A program made the position numbers and the translations under genes. A DNA stretch of 10,958 bases. Source: DASQHM01 sp035632095. Its GTDB lineage: Bacteria > Pseudomonadota > Alphaproteobacteria > Ferrovibrionales > Ferrovibrionaceae. The notes beneath the pieces are model-generated. The model saw nothing but the letters and a program-made list of their open reading frames with translations, was not told the origin of the DNA and ran no database searches. Of this stretch, positions 1 through 6,888 are shown one piece after another (within the stretch, counting starts at the first letter, position 1; the number at the start of each line of letters is the position of its first letter). The stretch lies in assembly GCA_035632095.1 (NCBI GenBank), contig DASQHM010000151.1:1-10958 (forward strand). The letters are read 5' to 3'.

Positions 1-101
1 ACGACGACGCCGGCGATGAGCGAGAAAGCCACCGGCACGCCCATGTAGCCGAAGAACAGGAACAGGAAGGTCATCAGCAACAGGATGAATGCGCTGCTCA
101 T
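1..101 (-). CDS. dctM: TRAP transporter large permease (DctM), N-terminal fragment
   Basis: Only the first 33 codons are inside the window. They encode a very hydrophobic start (MSSAFILLLM, then a Phe/Leu-rich run, then GYMGVPVAFSLIAG), which matches the first membrane helix and the conserved 'G.PvAfalg' entry of the DctM family. DctM is the large (about 425-residue, 12-helix) membrane subunit that moves an organic acid inward with sodium, receiving it from the DctP binding protein. The ATG overlaps the TGA of dctQ in the arrangement ATGA (positions 101 to 98), so the two are translationally coupled. A GGGAG ribosome site lies 9 bases upstream of the ATG, inside the end of dctQ. The rest of the gene lies beyond the left edge. 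Confidence 0.9.
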   Translation of the reverse strand, partial: MSSAFILLLMTFLFLFFGYMGVPVAFSLIAGVV

Positions 102-685
102 GGGACGGCGCTCCCGTCCTGGCTACGCTCGATCGCATCCAGACGCTCCGCATCGCTCTCGAAACCGTTGCGCCAGCCGTTCGCGATCTGCTCCACCGTG
201 AACAGCGCAATGAACGCGCCCGAAATCGGAATGGCGAGATACCAATAAGCGATGGGGGTCAGCGATGGCATGCGGAAACTTCCGAAACCCTGCAGGAAGT
301 TGATATAGCCGAAGTAGACCATGCAGCATCCGGCGCCGAGCACGACGGCGCGGTTCATCAGCTCGACCGCCATCCGCAGCCGGCCGGTCAAGCTTTCGGT
401 TATGGCCGACAGCAGAAGATGATCGTTGCGGCGGGTCGCCACGGCGGCGCCGGTGAAGATGCCCCAGATGAACTGAATGCTGGTCACTTCCTGCAGCCAG
501 AGCCACGGATGCCCGATGGTCCGTGTCGTGATGTCGAGGAAGACCGTGGTGGCGAATCCGACCAGGAAGACGCCGCACAGCACCATCAGCGCGTGCTCGA
601 TGCGATCGAACGACCGCCATTTCAAATGGCGCTGCGTCTGCAAGACGATCGGTCGCGGCAGAGTGGCCGGTTCTGCTGGGCCCAT
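98..685 (-). CDS. dctQ: TRAP transporter small permease (DctQ)
   Basis: This 195-residue protein is the small membrane subunit of a tripartite ATP-independent periplasmic (TRAP) transporter. It has the expected size and four predicted membrane helices at roughly residues 31-52, 64-84, 110-132 and 143-166. The cytoplasmic N-terminus is basic. The loop after helix 2 carries RRNDH (85-89), like the conserved 'R+..H' signature of DctQ proteins. The ATG at 685 has GGAG directly abutting it and GAG further upstream, so the ribosome site is not well spaced. No better in-frame start is seen. It lies 88 bases downstream of dctP, separated by a stem-loop, and overlaps dctM by 4 bases. The transported substrate cannot be read from this subunit. 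Confidence 0.92.
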   Translation of the reverse strand: MGPAEPATLPRPIVLQTQRHLKWRSFDRIEHALMVLCGVFLVGFATTVFLDITTRTIGHPWLWLQEVTSIQFIWGIFTGAAVATRRNDHLLLSAITESLTGRLRMAVELMNRAVVLGAGCCMVYFGYINFLQGFGSFRMPSLTPIAYWYLAIPISGAFIALFTVEQIANGWRNGFESDAERLDAIERSQDGSAVP

Positions 686-718
686 CTCCGGCTCTAACTT
701 TGCGGGGCCGCCGAAACG

Positions 719-750
719 GCTTGGGTGGAGGTGTCAGACCCCGCCCAAGC
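719..750 (-). promoter_or_regulatory. Intercistronic stem-loop between dctP and dctQ
   Basis: GCTTGGGTGG (719-728) pairs with CCGCCCAAGC (741-750) over 10 bp. The pairs are all Watson-Crick except one (T725 opposite G744 within the arms), and an inner GGT/ACC extension closes a GTCAG loop. The stem lies in the 88-base space between dctP (stop at 774) and dctQ (start at 685). No T-run follows on the minus strand, so it is not a standard intrinsic terminator. In TRAP operons the binding protein is needed in large excess over the permease. A 3' stem that protects the dctP message or slows polymerase would fit that need; this role is inferred. Confidence 0.6.
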
Positions 751-773
751 TACACCGGCGCGAAAGCGGATTG

Positions 774-1784
774 TCACTGAACCTTGCGCACAAGCTCCAG
801 AATCTTCACCGCGTTCGGACCGAGCTCCTTGGCAAGCTGGTCTTGGACCGGCGCAGCGATTTTGATGAACCCGGACTTGTCCACGTCCTTCACGACTTTG
901 ACGCCGATCTTCTCGAGCTTTGCCATGGATTCGTGCTCGAGCGCGAAGGCGCGCGCGGGCTGCGTCCGCGACACTTCGTCGGCCGAGGCCTGAACCCAGG
1001 CCTTCTGCTCGTCGCTCAAGCTGTTCCAGACCTTGTCGCTCACCCAGATGACGCTGTTGTTGGCCTCGTGTTCGGTGATCGAGATCGTCGGCGCGACTTC
1101 GTAGTGCTTGTTCGAAAGGTAGATGTTCATGCTGTTCTCGGCCATCTCAACGACGCCGGTCTGCAGCGAGGTGTAGACGTCGCCAAAGGGCATGTGCACG
1201 GTCTGGGCGCCGTATGCTGCGAAATGCGTATCCTCGGTCTTGGTCGCCTGCACGCGGACCTTCACGCCCTTGATGTCTTCGACCTTGTGGATTTCCTTTT
1301 TGCCGTAAAGGTCGCGCAGACCCAGCGTCATAAGTCCGAGCACGCGGGCGCCTTTGACGTTGTCGTTGAACATTGTCTTCACGGCGGCGACCACGGCCGG
1401 ATCGGCGAGCGCGTGCTGTAGCTGGATTTCCGAGGCGAAAATGTAATGCAGCGAGAACACGCCCGACTCCGGTTGCACGGTCGACGAGTTGGCGGTCGAG
1501 GAGATGATGAAGTCGATATCGCCGGTCCGCACCTTCTGCAGCATCTGCGGCTCTTGGCCGAGCTGCGCGCCGGGGAACTGATCGATGATCATGCTTCCCT
1601 TGCTGAGTTCGGCGAGTTTGTTCTGGAAGATGTCACCGGCGACGCCGTATCCAGTGGTGCGCGGCTGATCGTAGCCGAAGCTGAAATGCCTGGCGTCGGC
1701 AGCCCCGGCGGCGCCGGCCCAATCGCTGATGCAAAGGCCGAGCATGGCCGCGCAACCCAACGCCAATACCGTGCGTGTCGGCAT
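774..1784 (-). CDS. dctP: TRAP transporter periplasmic binding protein (DctP family)
   Basis: This 336-residue periplasmic protein captures an organic acid for the DctQM permease. A Sec signal peptide is visible: MPTRT, a hydrophobic core at about 6-20, then an Ala-rich cleavage zone (AGAAGAADA, about 23-31). The mature protein shows the family pattern: GDIFQNKLAELS (50-61), the 'FPGAQLG.E.QMLQKVRTGDID' block (70-91), and KVRVQ (175-179). Arg177 is the position that salt-bridges the substrate carboxylate in characterised DctP proteins. The segment MPFGDVYTSLQTGVVEMAENS (198-218) precedes the hinge. An AGGGGGG ribosome site sits 6 bases before the ATG. It is first in the operon with dctQ and dctM. 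The family binds C4-dicarboxylates, 2-oxoacids, sialic acid and others, and the exact ligand is not decidable here. Confidence 0.93.
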   Translation of the reverse strand: MPTRTVLALGCAAMLGLCISDWAGAAGAADARHFSFGYDQPRTTGYGVAGDIFQNKLAELSKGSMIIDQFPGAQLGQEPQMLQKVRTGDIDFIISSTANSSTVQPESGVFSLHYIFASEIQLQHALADPAVVAAVKTMFNDNVKGARVLGLMTLGLRDLYGKKEIHKVEDIKGVKVRVQATKTEDTHFAAYGAQTVHMPFGDVYTSLQTGVVEMAENSMNIYLSNKHYEVAPTISITEHEANNSVIWVSDKVWNSLSDEQKAWVQASADEVSRTQPARAFALEHESMAKLEKIGVKVVKDVDKSGFIKIAAPVQDQLAKELGPNAVKILELVRKVQ

Positions 1785-1919
1785 TTTTGTCCCCCCTGAG
1801 ATTTTTGGAATTCGAGCGGCTGAAGCGGGCCGTACCTCCGATTTGCGGACGCGAGCGGAAACCGCTTCGAATATATGGTCATCCGCCGCCCGGGTATAGG
1901 GGGCCGCAGACGCGAGAAT

Positions 1920-1937
1920 CGCGGCCGGCCGGCCGCG
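1920..1937. repeat. 18-bp perfect GC palindrome
   Basis: CGCGGCCGG followed by its reverse complement forms an uninterrupted 18-bp self-complementary sequence made only of G and C. It lies about 50 bases past the korB stop and next to the Rhizobiales palindrome. In the korB transcript it could fold as a second hairpin after that element. Because the region is GC-rich, part of this may be chance. Confidence 0.6.
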
Positions 1938-1944
1938 GCATCGC

Positions 1945-1976
1945 CGTCATGCCCGGGCTCGTCCCGGGCATCCACG
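1945..1976. repeat. Rhizobiales intergenic palindromic repeat (MPGLVPGIH / MDARDEPGHDG type)
   Basis: The core is ATGCCCGGG (1949-1957), loop CTCGT, and CCCGGGCAT (1963-1971): a perfect 9-bp stem with a 5-base loop, flanked by CGTC and CCACG. This is the well-known dispersed Rhizobiales element that yields spurious peptides MPGLVPGIHE on the plus strand and MDARDEPGHDG on the minus strand. It sits 14-45 bases beyond the korB stop codon. It may act as a transcript 3' end or mRNA-stabilising hairpin between the korB and dctP operons. No T-run follows on the minus strand, and that function is inference. Confidence 0.8.
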
Positions 1977-1989
1977 AGCTAATCCTGGA

Positions 1990-3045
1990 TCAGCGGTTCT
2001 GGGCGTTGAACTTGGCAAGGCCCTTGGAGCCCGGCACCAGCTCGGCCTCACCGAGTTGATTGAGCGGCACGGCCACCGTGTTCATGTAGTGGTGCAGGTC
2101 GGCCGGATTGGTGTCGACGTACAGCAGGCCGGTCACCACTTCGCCGGCGGCCTGGCGCTCCTGCAGGTAGTTCAGCGCCGCGATGCGGTGGTGCGGATCG
2201 TAGTCGGCGTGCAGTTTGCGCAAGCGGATCACCGAACCGTCATGCTGCGTCACATCCTCTAGCTCACCCGGCGCATAGGTCGCCGTGATCGGCTCCCGGC
2301 CGACGATAACGTCGAGGCGGTTGACCGCTTCGTTGTGCTCGCGCACGTAGTCGAAGCTTTTGGTCGAGCCGGGATGATTGTTGAAGGCCACGCACGGCGA
2401 TATGCAATCGATGAAGGCGGCGCCCTCGTGCAGGATGGCGCCCTTGATCAGCGGCACGAGCTGCTCCTTGTCGCCGGAGAAGCTCCGCGCGACGTAGGTC
2501 GCGCCGAGTTGCAGCGCCATGCTCACCATGTCGATGGCCGAATCGCTGTTGACCACGCCGCGCTTGCTCTTCGAGCCCTTGTCGGACGTGGCGGAGAACT
2601 GACCCTTGGTGAGGCCGTAGACCCCGTTGTTCTCCACGATATAGAGGATGTTGACGCCGCGGCGGATGCTGTGCGCGAACTGGCCGAGGCCGATGGACGC
2701 GCTGTCGCCATCGCCCGACACGCCGAGATAGATCAAGTCGCGATTGGCGAGATTGGCGCCGGTGAGCACCGACGGCATGCGGCCGTGCACGCTGTTGAAA
2801 CCGTGGCTGGCGCCGAGGAAATAGGTCGGCGTCTTCGACGAGCAGCCGATGCCGGAGAGCTTGGCGATGCGGTGCGGCGGCAGGTCAAGCTCGAAGCAGG
2901 CCTGGATTATGGCGGCGCTGATGGAGTCGTGGCCGCAGCCGGCGCAGAGCGTCGATACGGAGCCCTCGTAGTCGCGATGGGTGAAGCCCAGCTTGTTGGT
3001 CGGCAGCTTCGGGTGATGCAGCTTCGGCTTGGCGATATAGGTCAT
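1990..3045 (-). CDS. korB: 2-oxoacid:acceptor oxidoreductase, beta subunit (KorB type)
   Basis: This 351-residue subunit binds thiamine diphosphate and one [4Fe-4S] cluster, and pairs with KorA to oxidise a 2-oxoacid with CoA to acyl-CoA and CO2, or the reverse. CAGC (Cys34, Cys37) and Cys68 (GIGCSS) match three cluster ligands of the family, and Cys218 (SPC) sits where the fourth is expected. The TPP/Mg site is GDGD (111-114) followed by ENNGVYGLTKGQ (138-149), a textbook OFOR beta signature. Length and motifs resemble 2-oxoglutarate:ferredoxin oxidoreductase KorB, but pyruvate or other 2-oxoacids cannot be excluded. The ATG overlaps the korA TGA as ATGA, and an AAGG ribosome site lies 7 bases upstream. 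It is the last gene of the three-gene operon. Confidence 0.93.
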   Translation of the reverse strand: MTYIAKPKLHHPKLPTNKLGFTHRDYEGSVSTLCAGCGHDSISAAIIQACFELDLPPHRIAKLSGIGCSSKTPTYFLGASHGFNSVHGRMPSVLTGANLANRDLIYLGVSGDGDSASIGLGQFAHSIRRGVNILYIVENNGVYGLTKGQFSATSDKGSKSKRGVVNSDSAIDMVSMALQLGATYVARSFSGDKEQLVPLIKGAILHEGAAFIDCISPCVAFNNHPGSTKSFDYVREHNEAVNRLDVIVGREPITATYAPGELEDVTQHDGSVIRLRKLHADYDPHHRIAALNYLQERQAAGEVVTGLLYVDTNPADLHHYMNTVAVPLNQLGEAELVPGSKGLAKFNAQNR

Positions 3046-4883
3046 GGCACGGCCTTACGGAGCGGAGTGACATTGAGCGCGGCGCGCTTGCCGCCGATCT
3101 CGCGAACGATGAAGCGGGCGGTGATCGGCGTGCCGTCATAGTGCAGCACGGGCGCAAGCTTGGTCGGGTCGACGTTGCATTCGTTGACGAGCAGCATGCG
3201 GAGCTGGGCGTCGCGGTTCTGCTCGACCACGAAAAGTTGATCGTGGTCGTTGATGAACTCGACCACGTCGTCGTGGAAGGGGAAGCCGCGGACGCGAAGC
3301 GTGTCGAGATGGATCCCCTGGGCTTCCAGCTCGTGCAGGGCCTCGTGCATGGCGGGCGACGTCGAGCCGAAGTAGATCACGCCGATGCGCGTCGGCTTGG
3401 CGGCGTCCTGGCGCGCGGGACGGGGCACCAGGGACTTCGCGGTCTCGAACTTGCGCAGCAGCCGCTGCATGTTGTCGACGTAGACCGGGCCCTCTTCGCT
3501 GTAGCGGGCGTAGCGATCCTTGGTGGTGCCGCGGGTGAAATAGGCCCCGCGCCTCGCATGCGCGCCGGGCAGGGTGCGGAACGGAATGCCGTCGCCGTCC
3601 ACGTCGAGGTAGCGGCCGAAATCCTTGCCGGCCTCGAGCTCGGCGGCGGTCATGATCTTGCCGCGGTCCATGCGGCGCGAATCGTCCCATTCGAACGGCT
3701 CACAAAGCCAGTCGTTCATGCCGATGTCGAGATCGAGCATGACGAAGATCGGCGTTTGCAGCCGGTCGGCCAGATCGAAGGACAACGCCGCGAATTCGAA
3801 CGCCTCGCGCGGGTCTTCGGGAAACAGCAGCACGTGCTTCGTATCGCCGTGGCTGGCGTAGGCGCAAAGCAGGATGTCCGACTGCTGGGTGCGGGTCGGC
3901 ATGCCGGTCGAGGGGCCGCCGCGCTGCACGTCGAACACGACCGCCGGGATTTCGGCGAAATACGCGAGGCCGAGGAACTCCTGCATCAGCGAGATGCCGG
4001 GGCCCGAAGTGGCGGTGAACGCGCGCGCGCCGTTCCAGGCGGCGCCGATCACCATGCCGATGGAGGCGAGCTCGTCTTCCGCCTGGATGATGGAGTAACG
4101 GTTGCGGCCCGTGTCGGGATCGACCCGGTAGCGGCGGCAATGCCGCTGAAATGCCTCCGCGAGCGAGGAGGATGGGGTGATCGGATACCAGGCCGCCACG
4201 GTCGCGCCGCCGTAGACCGCGCCGAGCGCCGCCGAGCTGTTGCCGTCGACGAAGATCTTGTCGCCGACCTTGTCGGCCTTGCGCACGCGCAAGGTGAGCG
4301 GGCATTTCAAATGGGCCTGTGCGTACTCGCGGCCCATGTGCAGCGCCTTCAGGTTCGGCTGGATCAGCTTGTCCTTGCCCATGAATTGCTCGGCGATGAG
4401 CGTCTCGATCGCCGGCACGTCCATGTCGAGCAGGGCCGAAAGCGCGCCGAGGTAGATGATGTTCTTGAACAGCTGGCGCTGCCGCGCGTCGGAGTATTCT
4501 CGATTGCAGATCTCGGTAAGCGGCATGCCGACGACGTTGATGTCTTCGCGGAACTTCGACTTCGGCATCGGCTTGGTGGAATCGTAGAACAGGTAGCCGC
4601 CGGCCTCGATCTCGGCCACGTCCTGCGCCCAGGTCTGCGGGTTCATCGCCACCATCAGGTCGACGCCGCCGCGCCGGCCGCGATATCCGGCCTCGCTGAT
4701 GCGAACCTCGAACCAGGTAGGCAGGCCCTGGATGTTCGAGGGGAAGATGTTGCGCGAGCAAACCGGAATGCCCATGCGCAGGATCGACTTGGCGAAGAGC
4801 TGGTTGGCCGACGCCGAACCGGAGCCGTTGACGTTGGCGAACTTCACCACGAAGTCATTGGTGCGCTCTATCGGCTGCGGCAT
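3042..4883 (-). CDS. korA: 2-oxoacid:acceptor oxidoreductase, fused gamma-alpha subunit (KorA type)
   Basis: This 613-residue subunit combines the gamma domain (N-terminal about 190 residues, with NGSGSASAN at 19-27) and the alpha pyrimidine-binding domain. The alpha domain carries YPITPSS (233-239), the OFOR substrate-loop signature. QAEDELA (267-273) includes the glutamate that contacts the TPP aminopyrimidine. SGPG (293-296) and RGGPSTGMPT (321-330) follow. A C-terminal transketolase-like domain closes the protein. The start was set at the ATG at 4883, giving MPQPIERTNDF. A 31-residue upstream extension is open but only because it runs inside the preceding gene in another frame, and it lacks family similarity. 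The gene overlaps the upstream flavoprotein gene by 16 bases and korB by 4, implying a fixed subunit ratio. No Shine-Dalgarno beyond a GGGG run is visible, consistent with translational coupling. Confidence 0.92.
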   Translation of the reverse strand: MPQPIERTNDFVVKFANVNGSGSASANQLFAKSILRMGIPVCSRNIFPSNIQGLPTWFEVRISEAGYRGRRGGVDLMVAMNPQTWAQDVAEIEAGGYLFYDSTKPMPKSKFREDINVVGMPLTEICNREYSDARQRQLFKNIIYLGALSALLDMDVPAIETLIAEQFMGKDKLIQPNLKALHMGREYAQAHLKCPLTLRVRKADKVGDKIFVDGNSSAALGAVYGGATVAAWYPITPSSSLAEAFQRHCRRYRVDPDTGRNRYSIIQAEDELASIGMVIGAAWNGARAFTATSGPGISLMQEFLGLAYFAEIPAVVFDVQRGGPSTGMPTRTQQSDILLCAYASHGDTKHVLLFPEDPREAFEFAALSFDLADRLQTPIFVMLDLDIGMNDWLCEPFEWDDSRRMDRGKIMTAAELEAGKDFGRYLDVDGDGIPFRTLPGAHARRGAYFTRGTTKDRYARYSEEGPVYVDNMQRLLRKFETAKSLVPRPARQDAAKPTRIGVIYFGSTSPAMHEALHELEAQGIHLDTLRVRGFPFHDDVVEFINDHDQLFVVEQNRDAQLRMLLVNECNVDPTKLAPVLHYDGTPITARFIVREIGGKRAALNVTPLRKAVP

Positions 4884-6655
4884 GCCGGCCCCGCGTGCGT
4901 CATATCCAGCAGAAACTTGTTCATGTCCCACGCGCCCGTGGGGCACCGCTCGGCGCAAAGGCCGCAGTGCAGGCACACGTCCTCATCCTTGGCCATGATG
5001 CGCCCGGTCTTGAGCCCCTCGCCGATATAAATGTCCTGGGTCAGGTTCAGGGCCGGCGCCTGCAGGCGCTGGCGCAAGTCGGACTCCTCGCCGTTCTCGG
5101 TGAAGGTGATGCAATCCATCGGGCAAATGTCGACGCAGGCGTCGCATTCGATGCAGAGCTTCGGCGCGAAAACCGTCTGTACGTCGCAGTTCAGGCAGCG
5201 CTGCGCCTCCAGGAACGCCTGCTTCACGTCAAAGCCGAGCTCGACCTCGACCTTGATGTTCTTCAGGGCGATCGCCGGATCCTTAAGCGGCACCTTGTAC
5301 CGCAGGTCGTTGGAGATATCGTTGTCGTAGGACCACTCGTGGATGCCCATTTTCTGGCTCACGAGGTTGACCATGGGCGGCGGGCGCTGGCGCACGTCCT
5401 CGCCGTGGCAGAGCTTGTCAATGGAAATGGCCGCGTCGTGGCCGTGGGCGACGGCCCAGATGATGTTCTTCGGACCGAAGGCGGAATCGCCGCCGAAGAA
5501 TACGTTCGGCAGGCTCGATTGCATGGTGCCGGGATCGACCACCGGCATGCCGTTGCGGTCGAACTGGATGCCCGCGTCGCGCTCGATCCAGGGAAACGCG
5601 TTCTCCTGGCCGACCGCGACCAGCACGTCGTCGCAGGGCACTTGCACTTCCGGCTCGCCGGTCGGCACCAGATTGCGCCGGCCCTTGGCGTCGTATTCGG
5701 CCTTGACCTTCTCGAAGGTCATGCCGGTCAGCTTGCCGTTGGCGTGGATGAAGGCCTTGGGCACGTGGTAGTTCAGGATGGGGATGCCCTCGCGCATGGC
5801 GTCTTCCTTTTCCCAAGGCGACGCCTTCATTTCCTCGAAGCCCGAGCGCACGATCACCTTCACGTCCTCGCCGCCGAGGCGCTTGGACGAGCGGCAGCAG
5901 TCCATGGCCGTGTTGCCGCCGCCGAGCACGATGACGCGCTTGCCGATTTTGCCGATGTGGCCGAAGGAGACGTTGGACAGCCAATCGATGCCGATGTGGA
6001 TGTTGGCGGCGGCCTCTTTCCGGCCGGGAATGTCGAGGTCGCGGCCGCGCGGCGCGCCGGTGCCGACGAAGATGGCGTCGTAACTCTCTTTGAGCAGCGC
6101 CTTCATGCTGTCGATGCGCTGGCCGAGCCGCGTTTCCACGCCGAGGTCGAGGATGTAGCCGACCTCCTCGTCGATGATCGATTCAGGCAGGCGGAATTTT
6201 GGGATCTGGCTGCGGATCATGCCGCCAGCTTGCGCGTCGGCGTCATAGATCACCACCTGATAACCAAGCGGCGCCAAGTCGCGCGCGACCGTGAGCGAGG
6301 CGGGACCGGCGCCGATCAGCGCGATGCGCTTGCCGTTCTTCTGTTGTGGCGCCTTGGGCAGAAGTTTGCTGATGTCGCCCTTGTTGTCGGCGGCGACGCG
6401 TTTCAGGCGGCAGATGGCAACCGGCTCCTTCTCGACCCGGCCGCGGCGGCAGGCGGGCTCGCACGGACGGTCGCAAGTGCGCCCGAGAATTCCCGGGAAC
6501 ACGTTGGACTGCCAATTGATCATGTACGCGTCGGTGTAGCGGCCGTCGGCGATCAGGCGGATGTATTCGGGCACCGGCGTATGCGATGGGCACGCCCATT
6601 GGCAATCCACCACCTTGTGGAAGTATTCGGGAACGCTGATGTCGGTGGCCTTCAA
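4868..6655 (-). CDS. GltD-like FAD/NAD(P)H iron-sulfur electron-transfer subunit fused to a 2[4Fe-4S] ferredoxin domain
   Basis: This 595-residue protein most likely passes electrons between KorAB and NAD(P). The N-terminus has the GltD cluster cysteines: C18 and C22 (DCQWACP), and C61, C65, C69 (CDRPCEPAC). An FAD-binding GAGPAS (115-120) and a second nucleotide fold GGGNTAMD (245-252) for NAD(P)H follow, then GGDSAFGP (388-395), the second FAD contact. RCLNC (C487, C490) precedes two ferredoxin motifs: CIECDACVDICP (C501, 504, 507, 511) and CLHCGLCAERCP (C561, 564, 567, 571). It starts with TTG, not ATG. AGGGAAGGA lies just upstream with AGCGAC before the TTG, and no in-frame ATG is nearby. 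It is first in the operon with korA and korB. Glutamate synthase small subunit is the nearest alternative, but no gltB is present and the ferredoxin extension argues against it. Confidence 0.88.
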   Translation of the reverse strand: MKATDISVPEYFHKVVDCQWACPSHTPVPEYIRLIADGRYTDAYMINWQSNVFPGILGRTCDRPCEPACRRGRVEKEPVAICRLKRVAADNKGDISKLLPKAPQQKNGKRIALIGAGPASLTVARDLAPLGYQVVIYDADAQAGGMIRSQIPKFRLPESIIDEEVGYILDLGVETRLGQRIDSMKALLKESYDAIFVGTGAPRGRDLDIPGRKEAAANIHIGIDWLSNVSFGHIGKIGKRVIVLGGGNTAMDCCRSSKRLGGEDVKVIVRSGFEEMKASPWEKEDAMREGIPILNYHVPKAFIHANGKLTGMTFEKVKAEYDAKGRRNLVPTGEPEVQVPCDDVLVAVGQENAFPWIERDAGIQFDRNGMPVVDPGTMQSSLPNVFFGGDSAFGPKNIIWAVAHGHDAAISIDKLCHGEDVRQRPPPMVNLVSQKMGIHEWSYDNDISNDLRYKVPLKDPAIALKNIKVEVELGFDVKQAFLEAQRCLNCDVQTVFAPKLCIECDACVDICPMDCITFTENGEESDLRQRLQAPALNLTQDIYIGEGLKTGRIMAKDEDVCLHCGLCAERCPTGAWDMNKFLLDMTHAGPACRSR

Positions 6656-6686
6656 GTCGCTTCCTTCCCTTCGGGCAAGCCCGATG

Positions 6687-6692
6687 ATTATA
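6687..6692 (-). promoter_or_regulatory. Candidate -10 box of the 2-oxoacid oxidoreductase operon
   Basis: On the minus strand a perfect TATAAT sits 31 bases before the TTG start of the flavoprotein gene, giving a likely leader of about 25 bases that includes the AGGGAAGGA ribosome site. No good TTGACA-like -35 is seen at 16-18 bases upstream, which suggests an activator or a different sigma requirement. It is called only from position and sequence. Confidence 0.45.
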
Positions 6693-6737
6693 CGGCCGAA
6701 TGGAGCTGGTTGAGCGTGGTGCCTGAGCTGTGATTTA

Positions 6738-6752
6738 TGCTGCGATGCAGCA
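6738..6752. promoter_or_regulatory. PhaR-like palindrome TGCTGC-GAT-GCAGCA
   Basis: The 6-bp arms TGCTGC and GCAGCA flank GAT. The core CTGC-N3-GCAG matches the reported binding consensus of the polyhydroxybutyrate-responsive repressor PhaR of alphaproteobacteria. It lies about 45 bases upstream of the TATAAT box of the 2-oxoacid oxidoreductase operon. The match is seen in the sequence; occupation by PhaR is inferred. Confidence 0.45.
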
Positions 6753-6888
6753 ACTCACTGCAATGGCGGCGTTCATGTCTGCGATGTTTCCGTGATGGGC
6801 CTTGGCGTCATCGGAGCCTTGCGGCGGGACAGGCCAGGCCGGCAGTCGGGTCTTGGTCTTGGGTGCGATCCTCGGCAATCACCTTGTA

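Noticed and set aside
1854..1866. Small inverted repeat AGCGG-AAA-CCGCT upstream of dctP, beside a TATATT (1875-1870, minus strand)
   Set aside because: The arms are only 5 bp in a GC-rich spacer and no -35 box is found, so neither an operator nor a promoter can be supported.
1775..2059. Small plus-strand open frame containing MPGLVPGIHEL
   Set aside because: This is the translation of the dispersed Rhizobiales palindrome plus the antisense of korB, a known source of false gene calls.
4884..4976. 31-residue N-terminal extension of korA
   Set aside because: It overlaps the coding end of the upstream gene (the second ferredoxin motif) in another frame. It is Arg-rich and not family-like; the ATG at 4883 gives the expected KorA start.
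3141..5030. Very long open frame (629 codons) on the plus strand, antisense to korA
   Set aside because: It lies fully opposite korA, whose protein shows all OFOR signatures. The antisense product is low-complexity, rich in Arg, His, Val, Ala and Glu, typical of the mirror frame of GC-rich genes.
4868..6655. Reading the flavoprotein as glutamate synthase small subunit (GltD)
   Set aside because: The fold is shared, but there is no gltB alongside, the gene overlaps korA, and it has a C-terminal double [4Fe-4S] ferredoxin domain absent from GltD.
4895..6733. Second long open frame (612 codons) on the plus strand, antisense to the flavoprotein gene
   Set aside because: Same mirror-frame artefact: no recognisable domain, and the opposite strand has clear FAD, NAD(P) and cysteine cluster motifs.
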